Source: Streptomyces hygroscopicus (GTDB taxonomy: Bacteria > Actinomycetota > Actinomycetes > Streptomycetales > Streptomycetaceae). From it: a DNA stretch of 64,000 nucleotides. The notes beneath the pieces were generated by a model that had not been told where the DNA came from, did no database searches, and saw only the letters and a list, made by a program, of their open reading frames with translations. The translations under genes were made by a program, and so were the position numbers. Shown here piece after piece: positions 60,070 to 64,000 of the stretch; the first letter of the stretch is position 1; each line of letters begins with the position of its first letter. The DNA is taken from positions 1 through 64,000 of the forward strand of contig NZ_LBMW01000032.1 of assembly GCF_026168105.1 (NCBI RefSeq), written 5' to 3'.

Positions 60070-60183
60070 GCGCTTGCCGCAGACCTCGCTGCCTACGGCC
60101 TGGTCTTCACCCGGGGCACCCCGCCACGGACGGAGGGTTGCCGGACAGCCGGCCGGGGCCTGATGGCTGTCACTCATGACCTG
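60062..60183 (-). ncRNA. SAM-IV-type S-adenosylmethionine riboswitch
   Basis: On the minus strand the blocks GGTCATGAGTG, CAGCCATCAGGCCCCGG, CCGGCAACCCTCC, GGCGGGGTGCC and CCGGGTGAAGACC occur in the order of the actinobacterial SAM-IV aptamer. P1 pairs 60178-60182 with 60101-60105 (AGGTC with GACCA-type pairing), and the downstream GGTCTGCGG/CGCGGACC segment fits the 3' hairpin and pseudoknot region. It precedes the class V aminotransferase gene. The class was assigned from memory of the consensus. Confidence 0.85.
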
Positions 60184-60306
60184 AGCAGGAAACTACGTGA
60201 GCTGATCGTCGTTCCGCAACTTCTGTCCGCATACCGGGATGCGCGGAGGGTCACCGAGTGGAACCAAGTGACCTGGGGGGACCGAGGGACGCAGGGGGAC
60301 CGAGGG

Positions 60307-60553
60307 ACGCCGGGGTCACCCAGTGGCGCGGAAGGGCAGCGAGTGGCGCGGAGGGGACCGACGGACGCCGGGGTCACCCAGTGGCGCGGAAGGGCAGCGA
60401 GTGGCGCGGAGGGGACCGACGGACGCCGGGGTCACCCAGTGGCGCGGAAGGGCAGCGAGTGGCGCGGAGGGACCGAGGGACGCGGGGGGACCGACGGACG
60501 CCGGGGTCACCCAGTGGCGCGGAAGGGCAGCGAGTGGCGCGGAGGGGCAGCGA
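60307..60553. repeat. 58-bp tandem repeat array, four copies
   Basis: Copies with the shared core ACGCCGGGGTCACCCAGTGG begin at 60307, 60365, 60423 and 60498. The first two periods are exactly 58 bases; the third is 75, owing to an inserted 17-base GACCGAGGGACGCGGGG-like segment. Each unit contains AGTGGCGCGGA twice. The array extends to the left as degenerate GACCGAGGGACGC copies from about 60280. It is noncoding and lies between the SAM leader and trpD. Confidence 0.88.
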
Positions 60554-60601
60554 CGCCTGGGGGCACCGGTCACACCGATGCCCCCGGTCGACGGCGAACC
60601 G

Positions 60602-61666
60602 CTACGCGTTGCTGGCCGCGACCCAGCGGTCGAGCACCTGCCTCGCGGCCCCGGAGTCGATCGCCTCCGCGGCCTTCTCCATCCCGACCCGGATCTGCTC
60701 GGCCAGCGTCCCTGACCCCGGATCCAGCGCCACCAGCGCCGCCGCCGAGTTCAGCAGCACCGCGTCCCTTACCGGTCCCGTCTCGCCGTCCAGCAGCCGC
60801 CGTGCGACCTCGGCGTTGTACGACGCGTCGGCGCCCCGAAGCGCCTCCACCGGCACCAGCTCGATGCCGACGTCCCTCGGGTCGAAGGACTCCTCGGTGA
60901 CCTTGCCGTCGCGCACGATCCACACCCGTGACGTCGCCGTGGTCGTCAGCTCGTCCAGTCCGTCGTCGCCCCGGAAGACCAGGGACGAGTTCCCGCGCTC
61001 GGCGAGGACGCCCGCCACGATCGGCGCCATCCGTGCGTCCGCGACGCCCGCCGCCTGGGCCTTGACCTTCGCGGGATTGGTCAGCGGGCCCAGAACGTTG
61101 AACGTGGTGCGGATCCCCAACTGCCCGCGCGCCGCCGCCACGTGCCTCAGCGCCGGGTGGAACTTCACCGCGAAGCAGAAGGTGATCCCGGCCTCCTCGG
61201 CCACCTCCGCCACCCGCTGCGGCGTCAGCTCGAGATTGACGCCGAGCTTCTCCAGCACGTCCGAGGCCCCGGACGCGGAGGACGCGGCACGGTTGCCGTG
61301 CTTGACGACCTTCGCACCGGTGCCGGCCACGACGATCGACGACATGGTGGAGATGTTCACCGTCTTCGCGCCGTCGCCACCCGTACCGACGATGTCGACC
61401 GTCCGTCCCGGCACCTCGAGGACGTTCGCGTGCTCGTACATCGCCTGCACGAGCCCGGTGATCTCCTCGACCGTCTCGCCCTTCGCCCGCAGGGCGACGA
61501 CGAAGCCCGCGATCTGTGCGTCCGTCGCCTCGCCACGCATGATCCGGTCCATCGCCCAGGCCGTCTCGGCCGCGCTCAGGTCGTGGCCGTCCAACAGCCG
61601 GTTCAGCACCAGCGGCCAGGAACGGCCCGCCGCGGTGTTGCCTCCAGCGGGGGTCACAGCGCTCAT
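60602..61666 (-). CDS. trpD: Anthranilate phosphoribosyltransferase
   Basis: The 354-residue protein has VDIVGTGGDGAKTVNIST (the PRPP loop), KHGNRAASSASGASDVLE, FCFAVKFHPALRHVA and RTTFNVLGPLTNPA, complete for TrpD. It converts anthranilate and PRPP to phosphoribosyl anthranilate, the step after TrpEG, which is encoded 28 kb away. ATG 61666 follows AGGAG; the in-frame extension to 61738 enters the qcr terminator. It is transcribed away from qcrB beyond a strong terminator. Confidence 0.95.
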   Translation of the reverse strand: MSAVTPAGGNTAAGRSWPLVLNRLLDGHDLSAAETAWAMDRIMRGEATDAQIAGFVVALRAKGETVEEITGLVQAMYEHANVLEVPGRTVDIVGTGGDGAKTVNISTMSSIVVAGTGAKVVKHGNRAASSASGASDVLEKLGVNLELTPQRVAEVAEEAGITFCFAVKFHPALRHVAAARGQLGIRTTFNVLGPLTNPAKVKAQAAGVADARMAPIVAGVLAERGNSSLVFRGDDGLDELTTTATSRVWIVRDGKVTEESFDPRDVGIELVPVEALRGADASYNAEVARRLLDGETGPVRDAVLLNSAAALVALDPGSGTLAEQIRVGMEKAAEAIDSGAARQVLDRWVAASNA

Positions 61667-61740
61667 AAGCCGCTCCTGGGTCGGTGTCCCGAACGGGACG
61701 TGTGTCTCGAACAGCTCCACCCTATCCAGCCCGGGCACGG

Positions 61741-61777
61741 CGAAGGGCCCCGTCCAGTGCTTGGACGGGGCCCTTCG
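61741..61777 (-). terminator. Terminator of the qcr operon
   Basis: CGAAGGGCCCCGTCCA (61741-61756) pairs perfectly with 61762-61777 around a five-base loop, 25 bases past the qcrB stop. It separates the respiratory operon from trpD on the same strand. Confidence 0.88.
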
Positions 61778-61801
61778 ACCGTGGCGTGGCGCGCGCGGCG
61801 A

Positions 61802-63439
61802 TCAGTGGTGGCCGTGGCCGCTCGTGATCTCCTTGTACTCCTCGACCGTGGGCTTGGGGATCTGGTTGTTCTCCCCGTAGTAGGCGTTGCTCAGCTTGGC
61901 GCGCAGCCGCTCCGAGCCCTTGACCTTCCGCTCGACGCCGTTCTCGTCGACCGTCGGGCCGATCTCGGCCGGCTCGTACTGCTCGTGCGCCGTGAGCGTG
62001 TGCAGCTGCTCCTGGCTGAGCGGCTCGTGGACCTCGATGAACTCACCGTGCGGCAGCCGCTTGATGATGCCCGACTCGCGGCCGTGCAGCACCTTGTCGT
62101 GGTCGCGGCGCTGGAGGCCGAGGCAGATCCGCTTGGTGGCGATGAACACGAGCACCGGGACCACGAAGAACGCGACGCGGACGAACCAGGTGATCGCGTT
62201 GATCGACAGGTGGAAGTGCGTGGCCCAGAGGTCGTTTCCACCACCGATCAGCAGCACGAAGTACCAGGAGATCCACGCGGCGCCGAAGGCCGTACGCGTC
62301 GGCGCGTTGCGCGGGCGGTCCAGGATGTGGTGCTCGCGCCTGTCGCCGGTGACCCAGGCCTCGATGAACGGGTAGACCGCGATCGTGACCAGGACCAGCG
62401 GGAAGATCACCAGCGGGATGAACACACCCAGGACGAGCGTGTGGCCCCAGAAGTTGATCTCCCAGCCCGGCATCACACGGATCAGGCCCTCGGAGAAGCC
62501 CATGTACCAGTCCGGCTGGGCACCCGTGGACACCTGGTCCGGACGGTAGGGGCCCATGGCCCAGATCGGGTTGATCGTGGCGATCGCCGCGATGGCCGCG
62601 ATGACACCGAAGACCAGGAAGAAGAAGCCTCCGGCCTTGGCCATGTACACCGGCAGCAGCGGCATGCCCACGACGTTGTTGTTCGTCTTGCCGGGGCCCG
62701 CGAACTGCGTGTGCTTGTGGTAGAAGACCAGGATCAGGTGGCCGACCACCAGGCCGAGCATGATGCCCGGCAGCAGCAGGATGTGGATCGAGTAGAAGCG
62801 GGCCACGAAGTCGCCGCCCGGGAACTGGCCGCCGAAGAGGAAGAACGACAGGTACGTGCCGACGATCGGCACGGACAGGATCGCGCCCTCCATGAAGCGG
62901 ACACCGGTGCCGGAGAGCAGGTCGTCCGGGAGCGAGTAACCGGTGAAGCCGGTGAACATGCCCAGGACGAACAGCAGGAAGCCGAACAGCCAGTTGATCT
63001 CACGCGGCTTGCGGAACGCACCGGTGAAGAACACGCGCATCATGTGCACGAACATGCCGGCGAGGAAGATCAGCGCCGCCCAGTGGTGGATCTGCCGGAT
63101 CAGCAGACCACCGCGGACGTCGAAGCTGATGTGCACCGTCGAGTTGAACGCCTCGCTCATCAGCTGACCCTGCAGCGGCACATAGCTGCCGTGGTACACC
63201 ACCTCGTTCATCGACGGGTGGAAGAACAGCGTCAGATACACACCCGTGAGGATGATGATGATGAAGCTGTAGAGGCAGACCTCGCCCAACATGAACGACC
63301 AGTGGTCGGGAAAGATCTTGCGCATGTTGGACTTGGCCAGGGAGTAGATCCCCAGGCGGCCGTCCGCCCAGTCCGCCACGCGCTCGCCGGCCGGTGCCCT
63401 TCCGCGCGTGCCGGATTCGTTGGTCGTCGTAGTACTCAT
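61802..63439 (-). CDS. qcrB: Cytochrome bc1 complex cytochrome b subunit
   Basis: The 545-residue protein has the eight-helix cytochrome b core with haem-ligand histidines (IRQIHHWAALIF, HVHMMR-like; SIHILLLPG, VVGHLILVFYHKH), GYSLPDDLLSGTG and the quinol-site PDWYMGFSEG. A C-terminal extension of about 120 residues is characteristic of actinobacteria. It oxidises menaquinol within the bcc-aa3 supercomplex. The ATG overlaps the qcrA stop (ATGA). Confidence 0.96.
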   Translation of the reverse strand: MSTTTTNESGTRGRAPAGERVADWADGRLGIYSLAKSNMRKIFPDHWSFMLGEVCLYSFIIIILTGVYLTLFFHPSMNEVVYHGSYVPLQGQLMSEAFNSTVHISFDVRGGLLIRQIHHWAALIFLAGMFVHMMRVFFTGAFRKPREINWLFGFLLFVLGMFTGFTGYSLPDDLLSGTGVRFMEGAILSVPIVGTYLSFFLFGGQFPGGDFVARFYSIHILLLPGIMLGLVVGHLILVFYHKHTQFAGPGKTNNNVVGMPLLPVYMAKAGGFFFLVFGVIAAIAAIATINPIWAMGPYRPDQVSTGAQPDWYMGFSEGLIRVMPGWEINFWGHTLVLGVFIPLVIFPLVLVTIAVYPFIEAWVTGDRREHHILDRPRNAPTRTAFGAAWISWYFVLLIGGGNDLWATHFHLSINAITWFVRVAFFVVPVLVFIATKRICLGLQRRDHDKVLHGRESGIIKRLPHGEFIEVHEPLSQEQLHTLTAHEQYEPAEIGPTVDENGVERKVKGSERLRAKLSNAYYGENNQIPKPTVEEYKEITSGHGHH

Positions 63440-64000
63440 CCGCGCTCCCAGAAGGCAGGACCGACGGGCTCTTCGAAGTCGCCGAGCGCCTCGAGGTAAC
63501 CGTCCGCGTTGACGCCGATGCGCAGCTGCGGCAGGGCGTGACCGGCCGGGCCGAAGATGACCCGGGCACCGTCGGAGAGGTCGAAGGTGGACTGGTGGCA
63601 CGGGCAGAGAACGTGGTGCGTCTGCTGCTCGTACAGGGAGATCGGGCAACCGACGTGGGTGCAGATCTTCGAGAACGCCACGATGCCCTGGTGGGACCAC
63701 TCGAGTTCTCGCTTGTCCTTGATGTTGTCCGGCTGCAGCCGGACGATCATCAGGGCCGCCTTGGCGATCTGGACCTGGAAGTCCTCGTCGGTCTCCTCCA
63801 GGCCCTCGGGCTTGGCGAAGGTGAGCGAGCCGACCGCCACGTCCGCGGGACGCAACGGCTGGTTCGTGTTCATGTTGACGAGGAGCTTGCCCTTGGACCA
63901 GAGCGTGTGACGCAGCGAGGTGCCCGGCAGCGGGCCGAGGTCGCGCAGCAGCATGACGCCGGAGAGCGGCACCAGCGCCAGTGCGCCGAGCATCGTGTTG
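63436..64000 (-). CDS. qcrA: Cytochrome bc1 complex Rieske iron-sulfur subunit (5' end missing)
   Basis: The C-terminal 188 or so residues are present; the N-terminal membrane segments continue past the right edge. A transmembrane segment (MLGALALVPLSGVMLL) precedes the Rieske domain, whose [2Fe-2S] ligands are in CTHVGC and CPCHQS. It transfers electrons from menaquinol to cytochrome cc (QcrC), whose gene should lie further right. Confidence 0.95.
   Translation of the reverse strand, partial: NTMLGALALVPLSGVMLLRDLGPLPGTSLRHTLWSKGKLLVNMNTNQPLRPADVAVGSLTFAKPEGLEETDEDFQVQIAKAALMIVRLQPDNIKDKRELEWSHQGIVAFSKICTHVGCPISLYEQQTHHVLCPCHQSTFDLSDGARVIFGPAGHALPQLRIGVNADGYLEALGDFEEPVGPAFWERG

Noticed and set aside
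60307..60553. CRISPR array
   Set aside because: The copies abut or are nearly identical through the whole 58-bp unit, so there are no unique spacers; no cas genes are in the window.

Overview
The window is about 70 percent GC, with GTG and TTG starts, many ATGA or TGATG gene overlaps and several leaderless promoters. Together with the gene set this points to a Streptomyces chromosome. As far as I remember it, the order (ftsI-ftsL-rsmH, metF, thiE, thiOSG, a PASTA kinase, bfr-bfd, class II DAHP synthase, trpL-trpEG, pfkA, macRS, glkA with a DUF5304 gene, two NlpC/P60 genes, trpD, qcrBA) follows the conserved S. coelicolor core around SCO2091-SCO2149. No rRNA, tRNA, transposase, integrase or CRISPR array was recognised.

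Layout. 1-2150: the start of the division cluster (ftsI partial, ftsL, rsmH), read leftward. 2326-8015: a beta-carbonic anhydrase, then a MoxR-DUF58-transglutaminase operon ending in a 19-bp terminator hairpin. 8091-8252: 58-59-bp tandem repeats. 8414-10589: leftward DUF3040, methyltransferase and HEPN genes. 10680-14515: an ABC ATPase/YhgE-Pip/TetR operon whose promoter overlaps a TetR-like palindrome. 14973-19763: a phytoene-dehydrogenase-like oxidoreductase, a membrane protein with a Q/Y/G-rich tail, metF, thiE and a Rv2175c-type DNA-binding protein. 19986-23919: a ferredoxin-reductase-like flavoprotein, a small protein, and thiOSG under a TPP riboswitch. 24032-28582: PASTA kinase, endonuclease IV, a molybdopterin oxidoreductase, bacterioferritin and its ferredoxin, the last under an iron box. 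28731-32272: DAHP synthase diverging from a trp leader peptide, attenuator and fused TrpE-TrpG. 32523-43280: phosphofructokinase, MacRS-like two-component system, lipid and sugar enzymes including glucokinase, an ArsA-like ATPase, an SRPBCC protein and a metallophosphoesterase. 43587-51451: an acyl-CoA ligase, a cholesterol oxidase/XRE/SDR group that looks inserted, and two glycosyltransferases. 51581-58421: a metallopeptidase lipoprotein, two NlpC/P60 hydrolases, an NYN protein, a zinc ribbon, a rhomboid protease and a lone RAM domain. 58506-60183: a class V aminotransferase behind a SAM-IV-type riboswitch and a six-codon ORF. 60307-60553: a second tandem-repeat array. 60602-64000: trpD and the cytochrome bc1 genes qcrB and qcrA, qcrA being cut by the window edge.

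How the genes work together. Aromatic biosynthesis is represented by DAHP synthase, TrpEG (attenuated by tryptophan through trpL) and the distant trpD. Thiamine thiazole synthesis is in thiO-thiS-thiG under TPP control, and thiE joins the two halves of the vitamin. Sulfur and methyl metabolism appear in metF and the SAM-riboswitch aminotransferase. Envelope growth and remodelling are served by the division genes, the PASTA kinase, the NlpC/P60 pair and the transglutaminase operon. The points most worth a second look are the SAM-IV/micro-ORF leader, the two arrays with the same approximately 58-bp period, the operator-like sites sharing ACTGAC/GTCAGT arms, the PPi-type residues of the phosphofructokinase, and Arg in place of the P-loop Lys in two ATPases.
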